This document shows, piece after piece, positions 53,174-61,990 of a stretch of 64,000 bases of DNA (positions within the stretch are counted from its first letter, which is position 1; each line of letters begins with the position of its first letter). The notes under the pieces are model-generated. The model was not told the DNA's origin. It ran no database searches and was given only the letters and a program-made list of their open reading frames with translations. A program made the translations under genes and the position numbers. The DNA comes from Halorubellus litoreus (GTDB lineage Archaea > Halobacteriota > Halobacteria > Halobacteriales > Natrialbaceae). The stretch spans positions 1 to 64,000 of the forward strand of contig NZ_JAZAQL010000005.1 in the NCBI RefSeq assembly GCF_037081675.1, in the 5' to 3' direction.

Positions 53174-54294
53174 CGAGCGTGCTGGTCGTCGACGACTCGC
53201 AGTTCATGCGCACTGTCATCGGGAACGTGGTCGCGGACCACGGGTACCGTGTGCTGAGCGCCAGCGACGGCCAGGAAGCCATCGAGATGGTGCACGAACA
53301 CGACCCGGACGTCATCACGATGGACGTGGAGATGCCCGGGATGGACGGGATCGAGGCCGTGTCGCGCATCATGGCGTCGAAGCCGACACCGATATTGATG
53401 TTGTCCGCGCACACGCAGAAGGGCGCGGAGGCGACGCTCGACGCGCTCGCGCGTGGCGCCGTCGACTTCCTCGCGAAACCCGGCGGTGAGGTGACGCGCG
53501 AGCTCGAATCGCTCGGCGACCGCATCGTCGAGAAGGTCGAAGCGGTCGCCGGCGCGGACCTGTCCTCGATAGCGCCGACGGAACGTCGGGCCGCGGCCCC
53601 TGCGGGGTCGACGGGCACGACGCCGTCCAGTCGACCGGCGGCGACCGACCGGTCGGGCGGTGCGAGCGAGTCGTCGGTCGAACCGGACCGTGCGTTCGTC
53701 GAGCACCCCACTGTCGTCATCGGGGCGTCCACTGGGGGCCCGAAGATACTCGAGAGCATCCTGCGTTCGCTCCCGGTGACGCTCGACCCGAAGGTGTTGG
53801 TCGTCCAGCACATGCCGGAGAGCTTCACGGACCGGCTCGCCGCGCGCCTCGACTCGTTCCTCCCGTTCGACGTGTCCGAAGCGTCGGACGGACAGCGCGT
53901 GCGGGACGGCGAGGTCGTGGTCGCGAAGGGCGGCTATCATCTCGAGGTCACGTCGAACGTCGCCGGGAACCTCCGCTTGCGGTTGACGGAGGGCGAGCGC
54001 GTGCACGGCGTCCGTCCCGCGATCGACGTGACGATGCAGACCGCTGCGGAGCGCGTGTCGGACCCACTCGTCGGCGTGGCGTTGACGGGGATGGGGAAGG
54101 ACGGCGCCGCGGGTATCGAAGCGATCAAACGAGCAGGCGGGACGACAATCGCGCAGGACGAGGCGTCCAGTCCGGTGTTCGGCATCCCCGAGAAGGCGAT
54201 CGCGACGGGGTGCGTCGACCACGTCCGGTCGGCCACGGACGTGCCGGGCGCTATCTGTGACGCGTTCGCTCAGGAGGCTTCGAGCCATGGATGA
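53170..54294 (+). CDS. cheB: Protein-glutamate methylesterase CheB
   Basis: This 374-residue enzyme removes methyl groups from transducers for adaptation and also deamidates them. The receiver domain (1-125) has VLVVDDSQFMRT, phosphoacceptor Asp52 in TMDVEMPGMDG and LAKPGG. A Pro/Ser/Thr/Gly linker follows. The methylesterase domain has the catalytic Ser in VVIGASTGGPKILESIL, His in VQHMPESFTDRLAARL and Asp in ALTGMGKDGAAGIEAIK. The ATG at 53170 overlaps the end of cheY, and its end overlaps the start of cheA. Confidence 0.96.
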   Translation: MTSVLVVDDSQFMRTVIGNVVADHGYRVLSASDGQEAIEMVHEHDPDVITMDVEMPGMDGIEAVSRIMASKPTPILMLSAHTQKGAEATLDALARGAVDFLAKPGGEVTRELESLGDRIVEKVEAVAGADLSSIAPTERRAAAPAGSTGTTPSSRPAATDRSGGASESSVEPDRAFVEHPTVVIGASTGGPKILESILRSLPVTLDPKVLVVQHMPESFTDRLAARLDSFLPFDVSEASDGQRVRDGEVVVAKGGYHLEVTSNVAGNLRLRLTEGERVHGVRPAIDVTMQTAAERVSDPLVGVALTGMGKDGAAGIEAIKRAGGTTIAQDEASSPVFGIPEKAIATGCVDHVRSATDVPGAICDAFAQEASSHG

Positions 54295-57200
54295 GTACGT
54301 ACGCGACTTCGTGCAGGAAGGAGAAGAGAACGTCACCGAGCTGAACAACGCGCTCCTGGAGTTGGAGCGCGAGCCCGGGGACGAGGAGGCGATGGACCGC
54401 ATCTTCCGGATGGCGCACACCCTGAAGGGGAACGCGGGCGCGATGGGGTTCGAGGAGGCGAGCGACCTCGCACACGCTATCGAGGACCTGCTGGATGCGG
54501 TTCGCGCGGACCAGATGGCCGTGTCGGCGGACCTGATGGACGACGTGTTCGATGCGGTCGACGAGTTCGAGTCGATGCTCGACGACGTGCGCGAACACGG
54601 CGAGATCCGGACGGACCCGAGCGACACCATCGACCGCCTTCGCGCGGTGGAGGCGGCGGCGACCGGCGCGCCCGGTATCACGGATCCGTCCGGGGACGAC
54701 CTCGACGACGCGGTCCGCGGCCTGGACGACCTCGACGAACCGGACCACACGGTGTATCACGTCCGGCTCTCGGTCGTGCAGGACGAGAGCGTGAACAACG
54801 CGGCGCTCGTCGTCGACGCGCTCGAGGACGCGTTCGACCTCCTCGGGACGACGCCGCCGCGGGACGTCGTCGAGGCGGACGATGCGAGCGGCCGCATCGA
54901 CGCGGTGTTCGGGAGTGCGGTGACGCCGAGCGCCATCGAGGCGGCGCTGGAGCCCGTGGAAGCCGTCGACGACTGGATCATCACGGACGTCACGACACGC
55001 TACGAGGACGCGGACTCAGTCGCGGACGCGTCCGCTGGTGCTGCGGGTGCGTCGGCGAGTCCGGTCCCGGACGACCCGGCCGCGGAGATCGACGAGGACG
55101 TCGCGCAGGACATGAGCGTCGACGAGCTCCTCGGCGAGTTCGACGAGTACGACGACCTGGACGCGCTCGTCGAGGAGATGGACGACGTGTCCGGGTTCGA
55201 CGACCTCGGCGAGGCCGGGTCGTTCGACGACCTCGACCTCGGCGAGGACCTGGAGGCGGACGACCAGCCGGCGGACGACCCGCTCGCGGGTGACGACGAG
55301 CTCGACCTCGGCGACGACTTCGCCGGTGACGACGAGCTCGACCTCGGCGGCGACGACATCGCTGGAGACGACGAGCTCGACCTCGGCGGCGACGACCTCG
55401 CTGGAGACGACGACCTCGCGGGTGACGAACCGACGACCGGCGACGACGCCGCTGCCGACGCCGGCGACGCGGAGGACCCGGAGCAGGTCGAGGACGCCGC
55501 GGCGACGTTCGCGGAACTCAAGGACGAGGTCGACCCCGTCGGGTTCGACGAGCTCCAGGACGAACTGGACGAACTCGAGTTCGACGAGTACAGCGACGAG
55601 GAGGAGGTCGGGTTCGACGAACTCCTCGGCGACGACTTCGAAGAGGGCGACGAGGACTTCTTCGGCGACGACGAGATGGACGTCGACGACGGCGACGTCG
55701 ACGACATCCTCGTCGACGACGTCACCGGGTTCGACGAAGCCGACGCGGACGACGACTCCGTCGAAGCCGACGCAGACGCGGTCGAGGCGGACGCGGGCGC
55801 GGATGCCATCGAGGCGGACGCGGAAGCCGTCGAAGCCGACGCGTCGAACGTCGACGCGGCCGTGGACGACGGCGTCGCCGACGAGTTCGCTGCTGCCGGT
55901 GACGCCCCCGACGATGCGCAGACGGGGGACGCGACCGCTGATGCGGACGTACCCGAGTCGGCAGACGCGACCGCCGACGCGGATACCGCCGATACCGCAC
56001 CCGCCGCGGACGACGGGCTCGGGGACGCGCCGGACGTCGGCGGGTTCGACGACCCAGCGACCGCGGACGCCGCCGGCGGCGACGGCCTCGACGACGACGG
56101 GTTCGAGCTCGGGGCTGCCGACCCCGACAGCGACACGTCGTTCGACGACGTCGACGACCCGTTCGACGGCACCGAGACGCCCGCGAGCGCCGACGACTCG
56201 TTCGACGCTGACGTCGGTAGCGACGACCCCGGCAGCGACCTCGACACCGACGACTCGTTCGCCGTCGAGGCCGACGACTCGTTCGACGTCGAGACCGGCG
56301 ACGGGTTCGAGACCGACGCGGACCTCGACTTCGGCGCGGACGACGCACCCGACGTCGACGCGGAGACGGAAGCGTCCTCGACGGACGGCCCGCTCGCGGA
56401 CGTCGACGAAGCCGACCTCGACAGCGTCGAGGTCGGCGAGTTCCAGCTCGACGAACCAGGCGACGAAGCGGCGACCGCCGACAGCGACGTGCAGACCGGC
56501 GACTTCGGCACCGACGCCGGCTTCGACGACGCCGCATCGAGTGGCGTCGAGTACGACGGCATGGACGCCGGCGGATTCGACGAAGCCCCCGAGGACGCCG
56601 CCGACGCGGCGGCGCCCGAAGGCGAGATGGACCCCGACGACGCACGCGCGCTCGTCGACTCCACGCTCCCGCGGTCGGGCGACGAAAGCGGTGACGGGGA
56701 GGTGCAGTCCGTGCGCGTCGACGTCGACCAGGTCGACCGGCTCCTGAACCTCGTCGAGGGACTCGTCACGAACCGCGTCCGCCTCCGTCGCTCCGTCGAG
56801 GAGGACGCGGGCGCAGCGCAACTCGACGACGACCTCGACGAACTCGAAGACATCACGGGCGAACTCCAGGACACCGTGATGGACATCCGTCTCGTCCCGC
56901 TCAAGATGACCGCGAACAAACTCCCCCGCGTCGTGCGTGACGTCTCGCGCGAACAGGGGAAGTCCGTGGACTTCGAGCTGGAAGGCGAAGACGTCGAGAT
57001 GGACCGCACCATCCTCGACGAGATCAGCGACCCGCTCGTGCACCTCGTGCGGAACGCCGTCGACCACGGCATCGAATCCCGCGAGGAACGCGAGCAACTC
57101 GACAAACCGGACACGGGAACCGTGACGCTCGAAGCGCGACGCGCACGGGACCGCGTCGTCGTCGAAGTCAGCGACGACGGCCGCGGCCTCGACCCGGACG

Positions 57201-57841
57201 TCCTCCGCGACGAAGCCGTCGAGGAGGGCATCCTCAGTCGCGAAGAAGCAGACGAACTATCCGACAACGACGCACACGAACTCGTGTTCCATCCGGGGCT
57301 GTCGACGGCCTCGGAGGTCACCGACGTCAGTGGCCGTGGGGTGGGGATGGACGTCGTCCGGTCGACGGTCGAAGACCTCGACGGCGAGGTCGAGATCGAG
57401 AGCGAACTCGGCGAAGGCACCACGATACGGCTCGTGCTGCCGGTGTCGGTCGCCATCGACGACGTCCTCTTCGTGGAATGCGGCGACGAAGAGTTCGGTA
57501 TCCCGACGAAAGTCGTCCGGGACATCGGCTCCGCCGCAGCGGTGGAACAAGGCGACGGCCGCGAGGTCGTTCGAACCGACGACGGGGACGAGACCCCGCT
57601 CGTACGCCTCGGAGACGCACTCGGTACGCCGGGGAGCGCCCGAGCGGACGGCGGCGGCATGCTCCTGCACGTCCGCGGGGACGTCAGGGACGTGGCGCTG
57701 CACTGCGACCGCGTTCAGGGCCAACAGGAAGTCGTCGTGAAACCGTACGACGACGTCCTCGGGGGTATCCCCGGGCTCTCGGGCGCGACCGTCCTCGGGG
57801 AGGGCGAGGTCGTGAACATCCTCGACGTGAAAACGCTATGA
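54287..57841 (+). CDS. cheA: Chemotaxis histidine kinase CheA with giant acidic linker
   Basis: This 1184-residue kinase has the phosphotransfer domain P1 with His44 in FRMAHTLKGNAGAMGFEEAS and a P2-like domain at about 155-240. Residues about 245-800 are an extraordinary Asp/Glu/Ala/Gly-rich stretch. It contains repeats such as GDDELDLGGDD (four times near residues 335-380) and many ADADA and DSFDVE units. The core resumes at VQSVRVDVDQVDRLLNLVEG (residue 806): P3 dimerisation, P4 with HLVRNAVDHGIESREE, VSDDGRGLD and GRGVGMDVV, and the CheW-like P5. Haloarchaeal CheA proteins are commonly near 650-700 residues as I recall, so the linker is unusually long. Confidence 0.96.
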   Translation: MDEYVRDFVQEGEENVTELNNALLELEREPGDEEAMDRIFRMAHTLKGNAGAMGFEEASDLAHAIEDLLDAVRADQMAVSADLMDDVFDAVDEFESMLDDVREHGEIRTDPSDTIDRLRAVEAAATGAPGITDPSGDDLDDAVRGLDDLDEPDHTVYHVRLSVVQDESVNNAALVVDALEDAFDLLGTTPPRDVVEADDASGRIDAVFGSAVTPSAIEAALEPVEAVDDWIITDVTTRYEDADSVADASAGAAGASASPVPDDPAAEIDEDVAQDMSVDELLGEFDEYDDLDALVEEMDDVSGFDDLGEAGSFDDLDLGEDLEADDQPADDPLAGDDELDLGDDFAGDDELDLGGDDIAGDDELDLGGDDLAGDDDLAGDEPTTGDDAAADAGDAEDPEQVEDAAATFAELKDEVDPVGFDELQDELDELEFDEYSDEEEVGFDELLGDDFEEGDEDFFGDDEMDVDDGDVDDILVDDVTGFDEADADDDSVEADADAVEADAGADAIEADAEAVEADASNVDAAVDDGVADEFAAAGDAPDDAQTGDATADADVPESADATADADTADTAPAADDGLGDAPDVGGFDDPATADAAGGDGLDDDGFELGAADPDSDTSFDDVDDPFDGTETPASADDSFDADVGSDDPGSDLDTDDSFAVEADDSFDVETGDGFETDADLDFGADDAPDVDAETEASSTDGPLADVDEADLDSVEVGEFQLDEPGDEAATADSDVQTGDFGTDAGFDDAASSGVEYDGMDAGGFDEAPEDAADAAAPEGEMDPDDARALVDSTLPRSGDESGDGEVQSVRVDVDQVDRLLNLVEGLVTNRVRLRRSVEEDAGAAQLDDDLDELEDITGELQDTVMDIRLVPLKMTANKLPRVVRDVSREQGKSVDFELEGEDVEMDRTILDEISDPLVHLVRNAVDHGIESREEREQLDKPDTGTVTLEARRARDRVVVEVSDDGRGLDPDVLRDEAVEEGILSREEADELSDNDAHELVFHPGLSTASEVTDVSGRGVGMDVVRSTVEDLDGEVEIESELGEGTTIRLVLPVSVAIDDVLFVECGDEEFGIPTKVVRDIGSAAAVEQGDGREVVRTDDGDETPLVRLGDALGTPGSARADGGGMLLHVRGDVRDVALHCDRVQGQQEVVVKPYDDVLGGIPGLSGATVLGEGEVVNILDVKTL

Positions 57842-57854
57842 GAGAGAACAAACC

Positions 57855-58460
57855 ATGAGCTTGATGGTCGACATCCGGAAGCTTAGCTTCATCAACGAAA
57901 TGGCAAAGGTGGGGACGAACGGCGTCGCCGAGAACATGAGTAAACTCACGGGCGAGAACGCCCAGATGGAGGTGACGAAGACGAACTTCATCGACGTGAA
58001 GGACATCAAGTCCCAGCTCGACGATGGCAAGCGCGTCGGCGTCCGCGTGCGGCTGATGGAGCCGCCACACGGGCACGTACTCATCCTCTTCCCGGAATCC
58101 TCCGCGAAGAAGGTGACCGCGCTCATGCTGTCCGATATGGTGGACGACATGGGTGACGTGTCCGGCGAGATGGCGCGCTCCGCAGTCGAAGAACTCGGGA
58201 ACATGATGGCGAGCGGGTTCATCGACGGGTGGGCCGACGTCCTCGGCCGCACTATCGACATCGCGACACCGCAGCTCGTGTACGCGCCAGCGGGCGACAT
58301 CGTCGAACGGACCGCGGGACTGGGCGGCGAGGACCTCGCGCTGTTCTTCGACTCGAACCTGACCGTCCCGAGCTACGACATCGCCGCCGAGATCTACGCG
58401 TTCCCAGACCTCGAGGAGTTCGTGGAGATGGTCAACGCGATCGAGGCACGGCCCCAATGA
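57855..58460 (+). CDS. cheC: CheY-P phosphatase CheC, single
   Basis: This 201-residue protein is a CheC domain that dephosphorylates CheY and pairs with CheD. The second-half active motif is intact: SAVEELGNMMASGFIDGWAD with Glu113 and Asn116. The first-half motif is degenerate (FINEMAKVGTNG, with Lys where Asn is expected). It starts 13 bp after cheA. Its stop overlaps the start of the double-CheC gene. Confidence 0.92.
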   Translation: MSLMVDIRKLSFINEMAKVGTNGVAENMSKLTGENAQMEVTKTNFIDVKDIKSQLDDGKRVGVRVRLMEPPHGHVLILFPESSAKKVTALMLSDMVDDMGDVSGEMARSAVEELGNMMASGFIDGWADVLGRTIDIATPQLVYAPAGDIVERTAGLGGEDLALFFDSNLTVPSYDIAAEIYAFPDLEEFVEMVNAIEARPQ

Positions 58461-59698
58461 AACTGGACATCAAGGCACTTGGGACGTTCTACGAGATGGC
58501 GCGCGAAGGCGCCGGCCTCGCCGCAGGCCGCCTGACGCGGATGACTGGCGTCGAGACGCGAGTCGGCGTCACGAAACTGAACTTCATGCGGGGCTCGGAG
58601 ATCCAGAAGGAGTTCGACGACGACACCGACAAGGTCGGCGTCCGCGTCGAACTGTCCGACGGCATCGACGGCCACTCCGTCATCGTGTTCGACCGCGAGA
58701 GCGCGCTGCGCGTCGTCTCCACGCTCCTCGACGACACCGGCGACGAGTTCGACGACATGAGCCGGAGCGCCGTCACCGAGGTCGGCCAGATCATGAACGC
58801 CGGGTTCATCGACGGCTGGGCGGACGTCCTCGAGACCGGTATCGACGTGGAGACGCCCGAGTTCGTCGAAGGCCGGACCGCCATGGACTTCATCGGCGAC
58901 CTCGACGAGGCGCCGGACGCGGACGACTTCGCGCTCCTGTTCCAGAGCAAGATCGAGGCGGTCGACACGGAGATCGAGTTCCGGCACTACCTGTTCCCGG
59001 AACGCGAGTCGATGGCAGCGGTCCTCGACCGGCATCGCGACCCGAACTCGATCGGGATCGAGTACGACAAACTCGCCGCGTTCGACGAGATGGCGAAACA
59101 GGGCGCGAAGGAGGTGGCGTCGAACATCACGACGCTCACCGGCATCGAGACCGAAGTCGAGGTCCGGAAGCTGAACTTCGCGAGTCTCGAAGCCATCCCC
59201 GAGGAGATCGACGACGAGATGCTCGTCGGCGTCGCGCACGAACTCGACGGGAACCCATCCGGGTACCTCCTCTTCCTCTTCGATGAGTCGAGTGCGCGCG
59301 AGGTCGTGGAGGCGACCGTGCCGAGCCCACCCGACGACGAGTTCGGTGACCTCGGCGTCTCCGCGATCAAGGAACTCGGGAACATCATGGCGAGCGGGTT
59401 CATCGACGGGTGGGCGAACGTCCTCGGGACGACGATCGACCACTCGCCGCCGGAGTACATCCACGATTACGGCGCCGCAGTCATCGACCCGGTCGTCATC
59501 CAGCTCGGCGAAGACCAGGAGTTCGCGTTCGTGTTCGACACCGTGATGCGTGCGAACGACCGCGAGTTCGACTGCTCGATCTACGCCATCCCGAACCAGG
59601 ACGACCTGGAACGCGCGCTGAACGAACTCGACGTCGACAAGGTCGCCGACGCGGAGACGAAAGCTGACGTCTCGATCGACGAACTGGAGAACGCATGA
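58457..59698 (+). CDS. cheC: Double-domain CheC
   Basis: This 413-residue protein carries two CheC domains in tandem (about 1-195 and 198-390). The first domain has SAVTEVGQIMNAGFIDGWAD, where Gln111 replaces the catalytic Asn. The second keeps SAIKELGNIMASGFIDGWAN with Glu306 and Asn309. So only one of the two second-half motifs looks active, while the first-half motifs are degenerate in both. A duplication of cheC followed by divergence is the simplest origin. The silent half may bind CheD, CheY or CheF rather than catalyse. It overlaps the preceding cheC by 4 bp. Confidence 0.92.
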   Translation: MKLDIKALGTFYEMAREGAGLAAGRLTRMTGVETRVGVTKLNFMRGSEIQKEFDDDTDKVGVRVELSDGIDGHSVIVFDRESALRVVSTLLDDTGDEFDDMSRSAVTEVGQIMNAGFIDGWADVLETGIDVETPEFVEGRTAMDFIGDLDEAPDADDFALLFQSKIEAVDTEIEFRHYLFPERESMAAVLDRHRDPNSIGIEYDKLAAFDEMAKQGAKEVASNITTLTGIETEVEVRKLNFASLEAIPEEIDDEMLVGVAHELDGNPSGYLLFLFDESSAREVVEATVPSPPDDEFGDLGVSAIKELGNIMASGFIDGWANVLGTTIDHSPPEYIHDYGAAVIDPVVIQLGEDQEFAFVFDTVMRANDREFDCSIYAIPNQDDLERALNELDVDKVADAETKADVSIDELENA

Positions 59699-59711
59699 CG
59701 ATGGAGGACGC

Positions 59712-60233
59712 ATGAAGACGTACGGGAGCGAACCGGGCGCGCCGGAACCGGTGCAGGTCGGTATCTCGGAGTTCGTCGTCCGCGGTAGGGACGCCGAAGA
59801 CACCCTGAAGTCCTATGGGCTCGGGTCGTGTCTCGCGGTCGCGCTCTGGGACCCGGACTCGGGGATCGGTGGGCTCGCGCACGTGATGCTGCCCGACGGC
59901 GACGCCGCGGACGGTGCGGACGAGAAGCCCGGGAAGTACGCCGATACCGCGATCCGCGCGATGCTTCGGCGGATGGTCGAGAAGGGCGCGGCGTACACGA
60001 GCGTCGAGGCGAAGATCGCGGGCGGGAGCGACATGTTCGAGTTCGAGTCCTTCGGCGATGGCGTCGGCGAACGCAACACCGCCGCTGCGAAGGACGAACT
60101 CGGGAAGCTCGGCGTCCCGATCATCGCCGAGGATACGGGCGGGCAGCGTGGTCGCACGGTCGAGTTCGACACGAGCACCGGCACGCTCACCGTTCGAACC
60201 GCCGACGGCGATCACGGAGTGGTCGAGCTGTGA
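59712..60233 (+). CDS. cheD: Chemoreceptor glutamine deamidase CheD
   Basis: This 173-residue deamidase acts on glutamines of transducers and stimulates CheC. The catalytic Cys40 is in LKSYGLGSCLAVALWD and His57 in GIGGLAHVMLPDGD, with the later RNTAAAKDEL-type region. The ATG at 59712 directly follows a short gap after the double CheC. The end overlaps the GTG of cheR (GTGA). Transducer methylation control therefore uses CheR, CheB and CheD encoded together. Confidence 0.95.
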   Translation: MKTYGSEPGAPEPVQVGISEFVVRGRDAEDTLKSYGLGSCLAVALWDPDSGIGGLAHVMLPDGDAADGADEKPGKYADTAIRAMLRRMVEKGAAYTSVEAKIAGGSDMFEFESFGDGVGERNTAAAKDELGKLGVPIIAEDTGGQRGRTVEFDTSTGTLTVRTADGDHGVVEL

Positions 60234-61033
60234 GCGGTGACGCCGCCTACGAGCAAGTCACCGCGTACGTCGAGGACGAGATCGGGTTCGCGACGAGCCA
60301 CTACAACGACAGCTACCTGAAACGGCGCCTCTCCAGTCGGATGCGTCGCACGGGCGTGTCGGACTACGAGGAGTACTTCGAGTTCCTGAAGGACAACGAC
60401 GAGGAAGCCCAGGCGCTCCTGGATTCGTTCTCGATCAACGTCACGGGGTTCTTCCGGAATCCGGACGTCTGGGAGGGTATCCGTGGCGTCCTCCGGGACC
60501 TCTCGGAGAACAACGATCGCGTGCACGTCTGGAGTGCGGCGTGTGCGGACGGCCGCGAACCGTACTCGCTGGCGATGCTCGCCATCGACGACCCGCGCGT
60601 CGACGAGGAGAAGTTCCACATCTACGGGACCGACATCAACGACGAGTCCCTGCAGACCGCGCAGTACGGCGAGTACAACAGTTCGCGGACGGTGGACATC
60701 GAGGAACAACTGTCGTTCCTCTCGAACTTCCACGCGTACGTGGACCGGGACGGTGACTCGTTCCGGATGCGCGAGAAGGTGCGTCGGAAGGTGACGTTCG
60801 CGAAGCACGACCTCATCAACGGCGAGGCCAAGAGCGGGTTCGACCTCGTCGTCTGCCGGAACCTCTTCATCTACATCGACAACGAGTACAAGCAACCCAT
60901 CCTCCGCACTATCGCGAACTCGCTGAAGCCCGGTGGGTATCTCGTCATCGGGAAGGCGGAGACGATCCCGCCCCAGCTCAAGTCGGCCTTCGAGGTCCTC
61001 GACGGCCGACTCCGCATCTACCGGCGCGAGTAA
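60230..61033 (+). CDS. cheR: Chemotaxis protein methyltransferase CheR
   Basis: This 267-residue SAM-dependent enzyme methylates glutamates on the transducers. The N-terminal helical domain (Arg-rich YLKRRLSSRMRRTGVSDYEE) binds the methylation helices. The SAM motif is VWSAACADGREPYSLAMLAI, followed by FHIYGTDINDESLQTAQYGE and FDLVVCRNLFIYID. GTG 60230 is the only start that gives the normal N terminus, and it overlaps cheD. It ends the che operon. Confidence 0.94.
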   Translation: MSGDAAYEQVTAYVEDEIGFATSHYNDSYLKRRLSSRMRRTGVSDYEEYFEFLKDNDEEAQALLDSFSINVTGFFRNPDVWEGIRGVLRDLSENNDRVHVWSAACADGREPYSLAMLAIDDPRVDEEKFHIYGTDINDESLQTAQYGEYNSSRTVDIEEQLSFLSNFHAYVDRDGDSFRMREKVRRKVTFAKHDLINGEAKSGFDLVVCRNLFIYIDNEYKQPILRTIANSLKPGGYLVIGKAETIPPQLKSAFEVLDGRLRIYRRE

Positions 61034-61163
61034 CCAGGTACAAAACCGACTCGTGTCGGCCCACGAACGTATTTATTCCACGAGGCGGCGAAGTAACGTC
61101 AACAGTTCTATTGTTCGCATCCACCAACAGGTTCCCGGTGGATGCGGCCCGATACGGTTCCCG

Positions 61164-61304
61164 TCAGGCGACCTTGCGTTTGAGCTTCTTCTTCGCGAAC
61201 CGCTTCCCGACGAACGCGAGCACGCCAGCAGCGACGAGGCCCTTCCAGCCGTACTTGTCCTTCCCTTTCTTCGCGGCCTTCCGCACGAGCTTACTACCGA
61301 ACAT
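61164..61304 (-). CDS. Small basic one-helix protein, 46 aa
   Basis: The minus strand reads MFGSKLVRKAAKKGKDKYGW, then a short hydrophobic helix (GLVAAGVLAFVG), then KRFAKKKLKRKVA. It has 17 Lys/Arg residues out of 46 and one weak membrane helix, unlike the acidic proteome. Codon use is normal for the genome, and the frame is bounded by a clear ATG and stop. It may be a membrane- or nucleic-acid-associated small protein. No family recognised. It converges with cheR. Confidence 0.6.
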   Translation of the reverse strand: MFGSKLVRKAAKKGKDKYGWKGLVAAGVLAFVGKRFAKKKLKRKVA

Positions 61305-61398
61305 ACCCGAACCAACGCGAGGCCACCACGAGTACGTCGGGGCAAAACAGTTCGGCGCCGACGCTGTCCTCTTCGGTTAGCGTCGCGAAAATGCGAGT

Positions 61399-61638
61399 GA
61401 ACCCGCCGAGGATTCGAACCCGAAACCAGACGTGCTCGCTCACTGCGTTCGCTGCGCGCGACTGGTAGGACTTCAAATCCCGACTGCGTCGTAGTTATTT
61501 CCGCGACTCCGACGACTCGCTACGCTCGTCGGTTGGCGTCGCGAAAAGTAGTGGACTTGTCGGGATCCCCGCGAGCGAGCGCAGCGAGCGAGTGGGGATA
61601 CGACAAGCCCACTGACTCCGTGAACGTAGTGAACGGAG
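61399..61638. repeat. Cluster of palindromes with tRNA-like fragments
   Basis: This holds several structures. One is an imperfect inverted pair, GGATTCGAACCC near 61410 and TTCAAATCCCGAC near 61472, each resembling a tRNA T arm. Hairpins lie at 61509-61532 (CCGACGA/TCGTCGG) and at 61616-61638 (CTCCGT/ACGGAG). A long hairpin spans 61551-61612 with arms starting GTGGACTTGTCGGGATCCCC. Its left arm plus one base (61550-61565) is identical to the 3' end of the adjacent tRNA-Ala (61641-61656). No protein gene is seen in 61305-61642. Confidence 0.75.
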
Positions 61639-61642
61639 GAAG

Positions 61643-61714
61643 TGGACTTGTCGGGATTTGAACCCGAGGCCTTCCCCGTGCCAGGGGGATGATCTACCGC
61701 TGATCTACAAGCCC
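61643..61714 (-). tRNA. tRNA-Ala (anticodon GGC)
   Basis: On the minus strand the acceptor GGGCTTG pairs with CAAGTCC (one G-U). The D arm is GATCAGCGGTAGATC. The anticodon stem TCCCC/GGGGA holds loop CTGGCAC, so the anticodon is GGC and reads GCC (and GCU). The T arm is TCGGG-TTCAAAT-CCCGA. The discriminator is A. There is no intron and no encoded CCA. A TATA-like TTTATCA lies at about 61747-61753 on the same strand, some 36 bp upstream. Confidence 0.95.
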
Positions 61715-61990
61715 GCGTTCGCATGACTACGTTGTCCGTGGGTGATTGATAAACCCCTCGAATCGCGTTGCTGTCGTGGGAGGGTTTGCCGTGGTGCTGG
61801 GATTCGTTTGGAAACCCTTTTGGGCGCGCTCGTCGGAGGTTCTGGCGGGAACGGCACGGTCGCAAATCTGACTCGCTGCCCGCTTGGGTGGCTTGGGATT
61901 GCGATAGTGCGTCCCGACCGCGAGCCCTGCGCGCAGCGTGGGGTGGCGGTCGGGTAACTATCTGCGCCGCTGCGGTTCCTATCCTCAACA

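Noticed and set aside
55000..57660. An 886-codon Ser-rich minus-strand frame opposite cheA
   Set aside because: It is the complement of the Asp-rich CheA linker (GAC/GAG codons read as Ser/Arg/Val), not a gene.
61399..61488. An intact second tRNA with an intron
   Set aside because: T-arm-like motifs occur in opposite orientations and no acceptor, D-arm or anticodon stem could be paired into a cloverleaf.
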